Origin: Erinaceus europaeus
Taxonomy: Eukaryota > Chordata > Mammalia > Eulipotyphla > Erinaceidae
Length of the DNA: 64,000 nucleotides
NCBI RefSeq assembly: GCF_950295315.1
Contig: NC_080185.1
Coordinates: 41,070,602 to 41,134,601 of the forward strand
Direction of reading: 5' to 3'
Part shown: in pieces, positions 21,469 to 31,900 of the stretch
How the letters are laid out: each line of letters opens with the position of its first letter
How positions within the stretch are numbered: position 1 is the stretch's first letter
The notes under the pieces: generated by a model
The model's input: only the letters and a program-made list of their open reading frames with translations
The model's database searches: none
What the model was told of the DNA's origin: nothing
Translations under genes and position numbers: made by a program

Positions 21469-22774
21469 TCTTCTTCTAGCGTTTGCCCTTCTTCCGTAGC
21501 CAGTCAACAGCATCAGGTCGAGCCTGATGTAAAGTTTCGAGACCTCCTTTGAATCTGGAGAGGTGGCAGTCGTTGACTATGTGGGTCATTGTCTGTAGCC
21601 GCAGGGGCAGTTCGGTCGTCTCTGGCTCCCCAGCGATGGAACATAGTGGCGCACCGGCCATGGCCTGTTCGATAGCGATTGAGGAGAGCCCAATCATAAC
21701 GTGCTAGGTCAAAGCCGGGTTGACGCTTGCAGGGGTCTGTGATGAGGTGTTTGTTCTTTACCTCAGCTGACTGCCAGCTCTGCTTCCAAGAGACTGGAAC
21801 AGAGAAGTTCAGTGTAGGCGTAGGGGACCAGATTGGGTGACGAGACGTCAAGCGTTGAACAGGGTGGGCGAAGATATCCGCGTATATTGGCAGGTCCGGT
21901 CGAGCGTAGACGTGGGAAATGAACTTAGATGATGCCGCATCCCGACGAATATCTGGCGGGGCGATGTTGCTAAGAACTGGCAGCCATGGAACCGGGGTGG
22001 AACGGATGGTTCCAGAAATTATCCTCATGGAGGAATATAATTTGGAATCGACCAAGTGGACATGGGGGCTACGGAACCATACTGGGGCACAGTATTCTGC
22101 AGTGGAATAGCATAATGCCAGAGATGATGATCGTAGTGTGGAAGCGCTCGTGCCCCATGAGGAGCTGGCCAGTCTTGCAATGATGTTATTCCTCGCGCCC
22201 ACCTTTGCTGCAGTTTTTATGAGATGTTTGTGAAATGACAGAGTGCGATCGAGAGTAACGCCAAGATAGACTGGCTGGGCTTCATGCCGGATTCTCGTAT
22301 CGCCAAGCTGCGCATTAAGCTCACGCGAGGCCGAGGCATGGTGTAGATGGAAAACAGATGATACCGTTTTTGCAGTGCTAGGAATTAGTCGCCATTTTTT
22401 ACAGTAATCAGATATCAGAGACATGTCTTTCGTGAGTGTTTCCTCGAGGATGTCGAACTTTGATGCCTGAGTTGCACAGCAGATGTCATCGGCGTAGATG
22501 AACTTCCTTGAAGAAGTTTCTGGGAGGTCATTGATGTAAATATTAAATAGCGTAGGAGCCAGAACAGAGCTCTGGGGGAGGCCACTTGAGACAAGTCTCC
22601 ATCTGCTAGACTTGTCACCCAGATGCACCCGGAATCTTCTGTTTTGGAGAAGAAACGATATAGTGTTGGCCACCCATGGAGGCAGGCATCTTGTGATCTT
22701 GACCAGGAGATCACGGTGCCAGACCACGGGTGCTGTCTTTGTTGATCTCACAGCAGCCTATGACATGGTCTGGC
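21469..22774 (-). mobile_element. Vingi-type non-LTR retrotransposon, 5'-truncated, twin-primed
   Basis: On the minus strand a long frame (22751 down to 21513) encodes a reverse transcriptase that is not L1-like. Visible are LPQ-S-SVLAPTLFNIYINDLP (the usual Gly is Ser), the catalytic FIYADD at about 22485-22496, YLGVTLDRTLSFHKHL, and YCAPVWFRSPH. The C-terminal CPCG...HIVNDC zinc-knuckle-like motif is in another frame, so a one-base shift lies near 21610-21625. The last ~48 bp (22727-22774) run in the opposite direction and carry VDLTAAYD, the RT motif A. A 12-bp duplication, AGCATAATGGTT, flanks the insert (21457-21468 and 22775-22786), which sits inside a C-type SINE. The end after the stop is only AAGAAG. 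Vingi, a clade reported from hedgehogs, is the best assignment; the endonuclease domain is absent. Confidence 0.88.
22485..22751 (-). pseudogene. Reverse transcriptase core of the Vingi insertion (catalytic YADD segment)
   Basis: This part of the frame holds the fingers-palm segment from VVWHRDLL through YADD. The true element frame probably enters at the VWHRDL codons near 22727; the first eight codons of the open frame come from the inverted 5' piece and are not native. The motif-B-like LPQ(G)S carries Ser for Gly, and motif A is in the inverted block. The copy therefore cannot make an active enzyme although it has few other lesions. Confidence 0.8.
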
Positions 22775-24047
22775 AGCATAATGGTTATGCAACCAGACTC
22801 TCATCCTTGAGTCTCCAAAGTCCCAGGTTCAATCCCCCACACTACCATAAGCCAGAGTTGAACAGTGCACTGGTAAAATAAATAAATAAATAAATATTTA
22901 AAAAGAAAAAATAATAGTAAAGTAAAGGTCTCAATGTATAATTTTGTTATGGGAAAAGCTTGTGAAGGGGGAGAGAGGGCTGGGCGGTGGCATACCCAGT
23001 TAAACACACATGTTACCAAGTGCAAAGACTTGGCTTTGAGCCCTTGCTCCCCACCTGCAAGGGGTCTGCTTCAAGATCCATGAAGCAGGTCTACAGGTGT
23101 CTTTCTGTCTCTCTTTCTCTATCTCCCCATCCTCTCTCAATTTCTGTCTATCCTATCTAATAAAACTTAGAATAAAAAAAAGAAAGGGAGTCGGGCTGTA
23201 GCCCAGCGGGTTAAGCGCAGGTGGCGCAAAGCACAAGGACCGGCATAAGGATCCCGGTTGGAGCCCCGGCTCCCCACCTGCAGGGGAGTTGCTTCACAGG
23301 CGGTGAAGCAGGTCTGCAGGTGTCTTTCTCTCCTCCTCTCTGTCTTCCCCTCTTCTCTCCATTTCTCTCTGTCCTATCCAACAATGACAACAACAATAAT
23401 AACTACAACAATAAAACAGCAAGGGCAACAAAGGGAATAAATAAATAAAATAAATATTAAAAAAAAGAATAAAAAAAGAGGGAGGTACATAGCATAACGG
23501 TTATGGTCCCAGGTTCAGTCCCCTGTGCCACTATAAGCCAGAGCTGAGCAGTGCTCTGGTAATGAAAAAAAATCTTGGAAAAAAAATGAGAAGGGGGCTG
23601 GGTGGTGGCGCACGTGGTTGAGCACACGTGTTACAATGCACAAGGACCCTGGTTTGAACCCCCAGTCTCCACCTGCAGGGGGAAAGCTTTGCAAGTGGTG
23701 AAGCAGTGTTGCCAGTGTCTGGCTGTTTCTATCCAATCAGTCAATCAATCAATCAATCAATCAATCAATATAATCGGGGCCAGTACAAAACATAAGGACC
23801 TGCTCAAGGATACCAGTTCAATCCCATGGCTCTCCACCTGCAGGGGGGTCCTGCACAGGCAGTAAAGCAGGTCTGCAGGTGTCTGTCTTTCTCTCTGCCT
23901 CTCTGTCTTCCTCTTCTCTCTCGATTTCTCTCTGTCCTGTCCAACAACAACAACAATAATAACAATAACAGCAACAACAGCAAAATAGAGGTCCTTGCGC
24001 TTTGCGCCATGTGTGCTTAACCCGCTGTACTACCGCCCGGCTCCTTT
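22775..24047. mobile_element. SINE cluster ending in an inverted A-type pair
   Basis: C+ remainder 22775-22910, D+ 22977-23180, A+ 23187-23460, worn C+ 23480-23570, D+ 23595-23735 with (AATC)n 23738-23770, A+ 23778-23980, directly followed by the minus-strand end of another A copy, 23985-24045. Confidence 0.75.
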
Positions 24048-24060
24048 AAAAAAAAAAAAA

Positions 24061-24110
24061 GGAATGCTTCACGAATTTGCGTGGCATCCTTGCACAGGGG
24101 CCATGCTAAA

Positions 24111-24146
<36 letters not shown>

Positions 24147-24159
24147 TGGCAGCGAGCAC
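24061..24159 (-). pseudogene. U6 snRNA pseudogene
   Basis: The reverse complement matches U6 snRNA over its full length, starting GTGCTCGCT and ending GTGAAGCATTCC, followed by 13 T (A13 at 24048-24060). I count about seven differences from the mammalian U6 sequence. These include a changed 5' hairpin loop (GCCAC for TCGGC), GTTTAGC for GATTAGC, and GATGCCACGC for GATGACACGC. The ACAGAGA box is intact. Upstream (+ strand after 24160) there is AT-rich sequence but no recognisable PSE or correctly spaced TATA, so it is most likely a retrocopy and not an expressed gene. Confidence 0.9.
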
Positions 24160-25250
24160 TACTTTTGCTTTTAAATATTGATTTCTTATTTATTTATTTA
24201 ACGATTTAGTATTTTTTTGCCACTAGAAATATTGCCAGGGTTTCATTCCTGCACTCATTGTGGCCTTTAAAAAAATAAATAAAGGGTGAGAGACAGAGAA
24301 GAGAAACACCCACAATACTGCTCCACAAGCTTCTGTTTCAGGTTGTTGTGATCTTGGGCTGTGTGTGTTAATTAATTAATTAATTTTATTGACACCAGGT
24401 TTATCTCTGGGGCTTGGTGCTATCACTACAAATCCACTGCTCCCAGTGGTCATCCCCCCCCCTTTTTTCTGTTTTGACAGGACAGAGAGAAATTGAGAGG
24501 GAAGAGGGGAGATAGAGAGGAAAGAGATCTTTGCAGACCTGTTTCACTGCTCCTGAAGTGTTCCCTTTTCAGATGGGGTGTGAGGACTTGATTCCAGGTC
24601 CTTGGACATGTGCACTCAACTGGGTGTTCCACCACCAGGCACCTTTATTTTTAATTAATTAATTAATTAATTTGCCTCCATAGCTATCACTGGGGCTCGC
24701 TGCCAGCACTATGAATCTACTGCTCCTGGTGGCCATTTTTTCCATTTTAGTGGATAGGACAGAGAGAAATTGATAGAGGAGGGGAAGATAGAGAGGGGGT
24801 AGAGAAGATAGACACCTGCAGACCTGCTTTGCTGCTTGTGAAGTTTTCCCCCCTGCAGGTGGGGAGCTCAAACCCATATTTGTACTAGGTGCCTTTAACC
24901 GGGTGCGTCTATGCCCCACCCTGCCCAGCCCCTGTATTTTTTTTAAAGATTTAATTTATTTACTGATGAGGAAGATAGGAGGAGAGAGAAAGAACCAGAC
25001 ATCATTCTGGCACATGTGCTGCCTGGGATCGAACTCAGGACCTCATGCTTGAGAGTCCAAAGCTTTATCGCTGCGCTATGTCCTGGACCACTTGCCCCTG
25101 TATTTTTAATGAGACAGATACAGAGAGAAAGATAAAGAGATCATCCAGACCAGAGTACTGCTCAGCTCTGGCTTATGGTGGTGCTGGGGTTTGGTCCTGA
25201 GATCTCAGAGCCTCAGGTGGGAAAGTCTCTTGCAGAACTATGATGCTGTT
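24160..25250. mobile_element. Worn extended A, B and C SINEs on the minus strand
   Basis: 24175-24370 is a degraded SINE-like stretch; extended A/D-like minus copies lie at 24390-24645 and 24672-24930, both with the CACTGCTCC..GGCCAT extension; B- 24935-25092; C- 25093-25250. Confidence 0.6.
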
Positions 25251-26164
25251 CCCCCCGCCCCCGCACCCCTACCCCCCCACCCCAGCATTTACTTTTTCAG
25301 TATTCTGGAGTTAAGAGCTGGAATCTCCTTAGAGATCCCACAGCAAGGAAATCAGAACATTTGATATATATATAATATAGATGGCATATGTGATTGGAGG
25401 GGGGGATTTGCCACAAGCTTCCCCCAGATTCATCCATTGACCCCGGATTGAGATCCTGGGCCTAGATGACTCCCAAGCTCCATTTTTCTGGCTCTCAAAG
25501 TGTGGTCCATGGGATCACAGGAATCTGAATTGCCTGGGTTGCCTCTCCCTCCCCCAGTAGGATATATTCAACAACAAGGACAACAAAAACTCTGAACCTA
25601 CTGCTTCAGGTTTCTTAGGAATATTTTTATGTCAGTGCCAAGTGAAAGACAACTTACTCTAAAGTTAAAGGGGAATAATAATAGTAATAATAAAAAGAAC
25701 CTAGTACGCAGTAAAGGAATGATATCGTTAACTACTTCTATAAGTCTTGTTTACACAGGCAGGACCAATTTCTGGAGCACAATATGAACACCCTCCCTCC
25801 TCACCCCACCACGCCCCGCCCCGTCCCGCCCCTAAGCCACTCTGCCCTGACACTGTGACGCCAGTGCGCTTCTGGATCATAATGTGGCCATTATTGGCTC
25901 TGGGACAGGTCCGTAGCTTAGCTGCAGACTGAGCTGGAGCAGATCTCACACCAGAATGCATATCTGACCAAGCCCCAGAGGCTCAGTCCACCGGACCCCA
26001 ACAATGGACTGTCTTGGAACCGGCCCTCAGATCGCACTTGGTTCTAAGGTCATCCCTGTCCAGTGAACTTCCTCCTGCTCACTCCCTGCCCAAGAAACGC
26101 CCCCCCTCCCCCGTCTCCCCAGGCGGTTTAAATAGATTCCTAAGACTGCTGGGGATCTACTTAA
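25251..26164. other. Largely unique sequence upstream of LAMP2
   Basis: No gene is seen. A C-rich stretch lies at 25250-25285 and a GC-rich patch at 25790-25860. Short AC/AT tracts are present. Possible distal regulatory sequence, but there is no direct support. Confidence 0.5.
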
Positions 26165-26845
26165 CTTTCTTATAGCTATATTTTCCCTTTTGTTGAACTT
26201 GTTTTTCATTGTTGTTGTAGTTATTATTATTGTTGCTATTGATGTTGTTGTAGGATAGGACAGAGGGAACAGGAGAGAGGAGGGGAAGACAGAGGGGAGG
26301 CTCGAACACATCCTTAAGCTGGTCCTTGTGCTTCTTGTGCTTCCTGCCATGTGCGCTTAGCGCGCTGCGCTACCACCTGACTCCCTCTACTTAACTTTCT
26401 GTGGTCCAGTCTCTGGGAAATGAACATTTAGAAATCCATATATTTTTTCTTTTTACTTCCTGGATGATTCTTCTGGAAATGAGCAATTGCAGATCAGTAC
26501 TTTATCCCAACTTGAGAGTTGGATAGTTTTCGAGCGTTTTTATCTTGTAAATACTACAAGTTCATTTATTTATTTGGCAAGGAGGTGTCTGGGCTTAGAA
26601 CGGAGGACCTCATATATGAGAACCCCTCATCCCCAAATGCTTTATTTCTTTAAAGATGTATGTATTAATTATTTACTTATTGATTGGATAGAGACAGAAG
26701 TTGAGAGGGAATGGGGGAGACAGGGAGAGACACCCACAGCCTTGCTTCACCAATAGTGAAGCTTTCCCCCTTCAGGTGGGGACCAGGAGGGTCCTTGCAT
26801 ACTGCAAAGGTGTGCTTTTAAGCTAGTATGCCGCCGCTAGCCCCT
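26165..26845. mobile_element. Truncated A-type, worn B-type and D-type SINEs, minus strand
   Basis: A- 26165-26385 is bounded by CTACTTAACTTTCT on both sides, so its ends are secure; its body has an internal loss. A worn B-like minus stretch is at 26560-26640 and D- at 26655-26845. Confidence 0.75.
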
Positions 26846-27419
26846 CCCCCGAATGCTTTAGATTCTGTCCATTTCTCTACCTAGTATACTAAGTAGCATG
26901 CTTACTAGGCAGGTATGCAGGGATAGAGACACACGTATAGGCACATAGAGATGTGAACTCTGAGTAATGTGTGTATGGTGATCTTTGTTTTGTTCGGTGT
27001 ATTCTTTCCTTCTTTCTCTTTTTCATCGAGGGGTTAATGGTTCACAGTACGGTTGTTCCACTTATAGTTTGCTTTCTTTATGGAGTTCAAAGAATCCTAT
27101 TCCTCTGAGTTCTGTTTCTCTATCTGAAAAACAGGGTGTTGCAACTAAGTGAACCTCTAGGCCAGGCCAACTCTGGCGGTCAGTGACTCCATACTCCAAC
27201 CCCCTCAAGCTCCCTAGGCCACTTACTGAGTCGCAAAGAATTGCGTGCTCTGAGAAAATGATTCTGTTTTGTTTCTATGTGTTTCTGTACTGCATTGGGG
27301 TGTCCAGTAACTGTTTTTCACTCTAGTTAAATCATTCTTTTCTTCTTCAAGGAGCCGGAATTGAAGTAATCTCTGCGATCTCCACGGAGCCAAAAGTTCC
27401 AGAGGTTTCTCTTTAAACC
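26846..27419. other. Unique sequence immediately upstream of the LAMP2 promoter
   Basis: No repeat is recognised except a possible 40-bp L1 tail fragment near 27025-27065. GC content rises toward 27400. Confidence 0.5.
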
Positions 27420-27589
27420 GTAGAGAAGACCGCCCGCGCAGCCTCTCTTAAGCGCAAAGAGCTGTGAACCAAAAGGCCAGGGTGTGGTCGCCCCTACCCT
27501 CGCCCCCTTCCTGACAGCCCCGCCCCCTTGGCAACGCTCGACTGCGGGGATTGGCTGCTGGCAAGGGAGCGAGCCCCGCCTCCAGTCTT

Positions 27590-27706
27590 ATGACCCGGGC
27601 TGGAACCGCGGGTTCTGGCTTTTGCAACGTCGTGGTCGGTGGTCAGCGGTCCTCTGTCCTTGGATCGGCGGCCCCTGTGCCCCCCCCCCCGCTCTTGCTG
27701 TCCTAG
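27590..27706 (+). other. Possible upstream ORF in the LAMP2 5' leader
   Basis: An ATG at 27590 opens a 38-codon frame that stops with TAG at 27704, 50 bases before the LAMP2 ATG. It reads through the C11 tract at 27680-27690 as a run of prolines, so any change in tract length would change its reading frame and stop. It exists as a uORF only if transcription starts upstream of 27590, which the sequence cannot show. Translation is unproven. Confidence 0.3.
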
Positions 27707-27756
27707 AAGCCGACGCCGTCACCCGCCTGCTGCCGCCGTCGCCCTCCCGCGGAATC

Positions 27757-27820
27757 ATGGTGTGCTTCCGCCTCTCCTGGGTTCCGGGCTCGGTGCTGTT
27801 CTCCCTCTGCCTCATCTTGG
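27757..27820 (+). CDS. LAMP2: LAMP2 exon 1 (coding part): signal peptide
   Basis: Codes for residues 1-21 and the first base of codon 22. It begins [12 protein letters not shown] and continues with a hydrophobic Leu/Phe/Val stretch, the core of the cleavable signal peptide that directs LAMP2 to the ER. The ATG lies in a reasonable context (ATCATGG), and the first six residues match human LAMP2. The 64-base length equals the human coding part of exon 1. The donor at 27821 is GTGAGT, and the intron interrupts codon 22 after its first base. The open frame continues past the donor into the intron only because this GC-rich sequence lacks stops. Confidence 0.95.
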
Positions 27821-28932
27821 GTGAGTTGTCCGGCCCTCTTGCCTCGGCTTCCAGCCCGGGCCCCCGGGGTGCCCAGTTCAAAGGGCACAACCTGCACGAC
27901 TGGTCCGGCGGAGGAGGGGGAAGGGGGGAGCGGCCCCGCGGCTGGCACAGGGCGGCGGCGCCCGGCCCTGGCCGTGACCTAGAGAAGGCCCGAGCGAGCG
28001 AGGGTGGCGGGGGAAGAGGAGAAGGAGGAGGCCCCCAGGGAGAGTCAGCGGGGCAGCCGCCGGGGGAGTGGGGTGCGGAGAGAAACTTGGGAAGGCGCGG
28101 AGGAGTGAGCGGGGTAGGGCGCTGCCTTGGGCGTCTGGGGGAGACGCTCGGTGGCGCCCGGGTTTCTCAGGGAGAGCGTCCTGAAGATGGTGGCCAGTCA
28201 TGGGGCGAGAGAGGAAATGGGGGGGGGGGGAGCGACGCCGCTCGAGGCAGAGAAGCGTGGACGGAGAGTGCGTGGGGCAGGCAGGTTGGGGACGGTATGA
28301 CAGGCGGCGGGGGGGTTTGCCGGGGACGTTTTGGGGGAGGATGGGGGGAATTTGTGACTCTGGAGGAGGAGGGGGGAGGGGGAGGAAGCCGAAGAAAGAT
28401 GCTGCGTTGGAGTTGGGCTGTTGCAGTTTTCAGCGGGGGTGGGGTGGGGGTGGGGGGTTGGCCATGGCCATTTCCGGATCGGAAAGCTTGCACCCCCCAA
28501 CCTCTGGAGAAGAAACGGGTGCGTGGGAACGCTTGTGGGGAGTGCAGAAGATCTGCTTGGGAGGTGTTGAGGGTGACACTTTTCTACCACTGGGGTTACT
28601 TATTCTCAAGCAGATCCTGCGCCCTCCTCCCCCCTCAAAAAAAAAAAAAACAAGAAAGAAAAAACCCTCAGCTGTTTCAGTTGGGAGTGGCTCCTCTCCG
28701 CTTGCGAGGTCTTACTTTTGGGGTGCTGGTGTCCTCCATACAACTGGCCCCTTTTCTGAGGAGGAATAGCTGGGGTGAAGGTTGGCTGTATCCCCACTCC
28801 ACCCCATCAGCAGTCGGGCCCTTTAGGGCCCTTTAGACTTGAATGCCTGCAAGGTGAACTTTGTTCACAGAATGTCTTCCTAACCTGATTCCTATCTGTG
28901 GCTCCCCCCACTGGTTATTGGGATTTCTGGAC

Positions 28933-28970
<38 letters not shown>

Positions 28971-31900
28971 ACCCACCCAAAGTGGGAGTGGAGAGAAAAT
29001 GAGAAAATGCATATAATGGGGAGGGTACATGAAGGAAGTAGGAAGAGGTCAGCGTTTTGTAATTTACATTTCACTAGAAGAAACTCACCCCCCCCCCCCC
29101 CCGTGGTGGGTTCTCAACCTGGAGACGTTCAGTCTGGAGACACTTTGTTTTTGAAGGGCTTAAGGGTTTTGGAGTTTCTAAACATTCCATCCTGCTGGGG
29201 ACAGCCTCCCTGCAACAAAGAACTTACTCCTCTCAAAAATGGCAGTTCACCCAAATTTTTAAAAAAATTTTATTTACTTATTCCCTTTTGTTGCACTTGT
29301 TTTGTTGTCATCGTTGTTGGATAGGAGAGACATGGAGAGAGGAGGGGAAGATGGGGAAAGACAGACACCTGCAGACCTGCTTCACCACTTGTGAAGTGAC
29401 TCCCCTGCTAGTGGGGAGCCAGGGGCTCTAACTTGGATCCTTATGCCAGTCCTTGTGCTTTGCGCCAAGTGCGCTTAACCCGCTGTGCTACACACCCAAA
29501 AGTTGAGATGGTCTTGCACACAGCCTTGAGAGCCATAGCATTAGGAAGGGGACTTGATCTCTTCTAGAAACGGATTCTCTGGGAAGTGGCACAGTGGATA
29601 AAGTGAAGTTCCTGAGTTCGATTCCTGGCTTCACATATACCCAAGTGATGCAATGGTTCTCTCTTTCTCTCTCTCCCCCTCCTTGTTTTTTGTTTTTAGT
29701 TTTAACCAGAGCACTGCTCAGCTCTGGCTTCTGGTGGTGCTGGGAATTGAACTTGGGGCCTTTGGTGCCTCACGCATGAACGCCTTTTTGCAGAACCTTT
29801 ATGCTGTCTCCCCAGGTCTCTGTTTCCTCCTTTCTCATTAATACTAATAACAAAAAATCATAGAAGTGCTTCTTTTTTTGTTTAAATTATATTTATTTGT
29901 TGAATAAAGACAGCCAGAAATTGAGAGGGAAGGGGTGGTAGAGAGGGAGACAGACAGAGACACTTAGAGCATTTCTACACCACTCGGGAAGCTTTCTCCC
30001 TGCAGGTAGGGACCTGGAGCTCAAACCCAGGTCTTAGCACATTGTAACCTATGTGCCACCACTCTGCCCCTAGAAGTGCTTCTCAAGGATCTTTTTTCTT
30101 TTCGGGAAGTTGGACAGATTCAGGCACTACGAGGTGATTTTTCTTTCTCACTCACATGTGTGCTCCCCTCTCACACAGAAAACCTTGGTGTTTTCCAGAG
30201 GCAACACAGTATGTGATGGTGACATCAGCATTCTGACGGTGCCACTGTGTCCTACTATCTTAGTCTGAATTTCTAGCAAAGCAAAATACATAGACGGATC
30301 TAGTTTACTGACACCTCACCTCTCTGGGGTCCCCTGTGGATAAGAGGAGCTTAGGCCTGGGTCCCCAACTGCTGGAGGCTCCCTGAACTCCTGTGGCTGT
30401 CCCCCCTTCTAAAAAGGGGCAGGGGCCAGTTGGGCTTTGTCCACACAGTTTGAAGCTTCCCCTGAAGTGAAGCAAAGCAGCACCCACTGGTGACAGCAGC
30501 CCTGAGAGAGCACTGCTGACCAGAAGGGCACCTTATCAGCTGTTAGGGAACATATGCCCCAGGCATTGCTTAATCAGTACTTCACTGCCAGCTGACTCTA
30601 AACAACACTCCATTGTTTAGGGAAAGCGGAGAGAAAAAATAGTACTTGTCCTACTTGTTGGCTCTCCTGTCTTTAGACTTATTTACATTCTTTAAAATAA
30701 TATATAGAGACACAGAAATGTGGAGGGGAGAGAGAGAGAGAAGGAGAGACAGAAAGAGAGACCCACAACACTGCTTCACCATCTGTGAAGCTCTCTCTCC
30801 CCCCCCCCCCCACACACAGGTGGGGACTGGCTACTGGAAACTGGGTCCTTGCCTGTGTGTCAATCAGGTGCGCCACCGCCTGGCTGGTTAGCTTTATTGC
30901 CTTTATTTTATTTATTTTTTTTAAAGTGAAAGCTCTTGTTGAGCTTTCACAGAAGCAGTGCTTAGTCAGTGCCCTCAATAAACAGGCAGGAGAGGCACAG
31001 GGAAGAACCTTTCGTCTTGCCTGCTATGTGGCCACTTACTCCGTGGCTGATCCTCTGGAAGACTTCCAGAGTTGATTCTCTCTAATTCCAAGTCCAGAAG
31101 AGGAGTTGGACAGGGTGCAAGTTAATAATGCACCTACATCCAGGTTGACTTTTTTCTTTTTAAAGATTTTATTTATTTATTAGAAAGATAGGAAGAGAGA
31201 GGAAGAACCAGACATCGCTCTGGTACATGTGCTGCCGGGGATTGAACTCAGGACCTCATGCTTGAGAGTCTGATGCTTTATCCACCTCCCGGACCACCCA
31301 AGTTGCCTTTTTTTTTTCCAGATGAAAAACTAGAAACTGTTTCTCTTTTCCAGCTGAATTAGCACTTGTGAAGAGACTCCTCTGCAGGTGGGGAGCCGGG
31401 GCCTCAAACTGGGATCCTTCCTCCGGTCTTTGTGCTTTGCACCATGTGCGCTTAATCTGCAGCACTACCACCCGACTCCCTACTTTACCTTTTTATTTTT
31501 TTTAAAGAATTTATTTATTTATTCATGAGAAAGATAGGAGAAGAGAAAGAAGCAGCCATCACTCTGGTACATGAGCTGCCGGGGATCGAACTCAGGACCT
31601 CATGCTTGAGAGTCTAGTTCCTTAGCCACTGCGCCACCTCCCGGACCACTTTTTTTTTTTAAGATTTTATTTATTAGTGAGAAAGGAGGAGAGAAAGAAC
31701 CAGACATCACTCTGGTACATGTGCTGCCGGGGATTGAACTCAGGACCCCATGCTTGAGAGTCCAATGCTTTATCCACTGTGCCACCTCCTGGACCACCCT
31801 ACTTTTCCTTTTTTTAAAAAAGGTTTTTTCTTTGATAGGACAGGAAAATTGAAAGGAGGTGTGGGGGAGAGGGAAAGACCTGTAGCCCTACTTCACTACT

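Larger units (their letters stand above)
27420..28350 (+). promoter_or_regulatory. LAMP2: LAMP2 CpG-island promoter and 5' UTR
   Basis: This is the only long GC-rich, CpG-rich stretch in the window, and it brackets the LAMP2 start codon. No TATA box is seen. Upstream of the ATG there are GC boxes near 27518-27530 (CCCCGCCCCCTTGG) and 27572-27582, an inverted CCAAT box (GGATTGGCT, 27548-27556) and a half X-box-like TTGGCAAC (27528-27535). No intact CACGTG E-box, the core of the lysosomal CLEAR element, occurs between 27360 and 27756. The transcription start cannot be placed from sequence; GC-box/CCAAT spacing suggests about 27560-27640. A C11 tract lies at 27680-27690 in the presumed 5' UTR, and G-rich sequence continues into intron 1. 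Confidence 0.8.

Noticed and set aside
1..27360. A neighbouring protein gene upstream of LAMP2
   Set aside because: No exon with splice signals and family similarity was found; all sizeable frames except the Vingi reverse transcriptase fall in SINE or L1 sequence.
28167..28590. Proline-rich minus-strand frames of 108 and 130 codons
   Set aside because: These are complements of G-rich intron 1 sequence; no domain, and composition explains them.
27484..28836. 450-codon open frame across the LAMP2 start
   Set aside because: It begins upstream of and runs through exon 1, its GTGAGT donor and intron 1; absence of stops reflects high GC. The real coding part is only 27757-27820.
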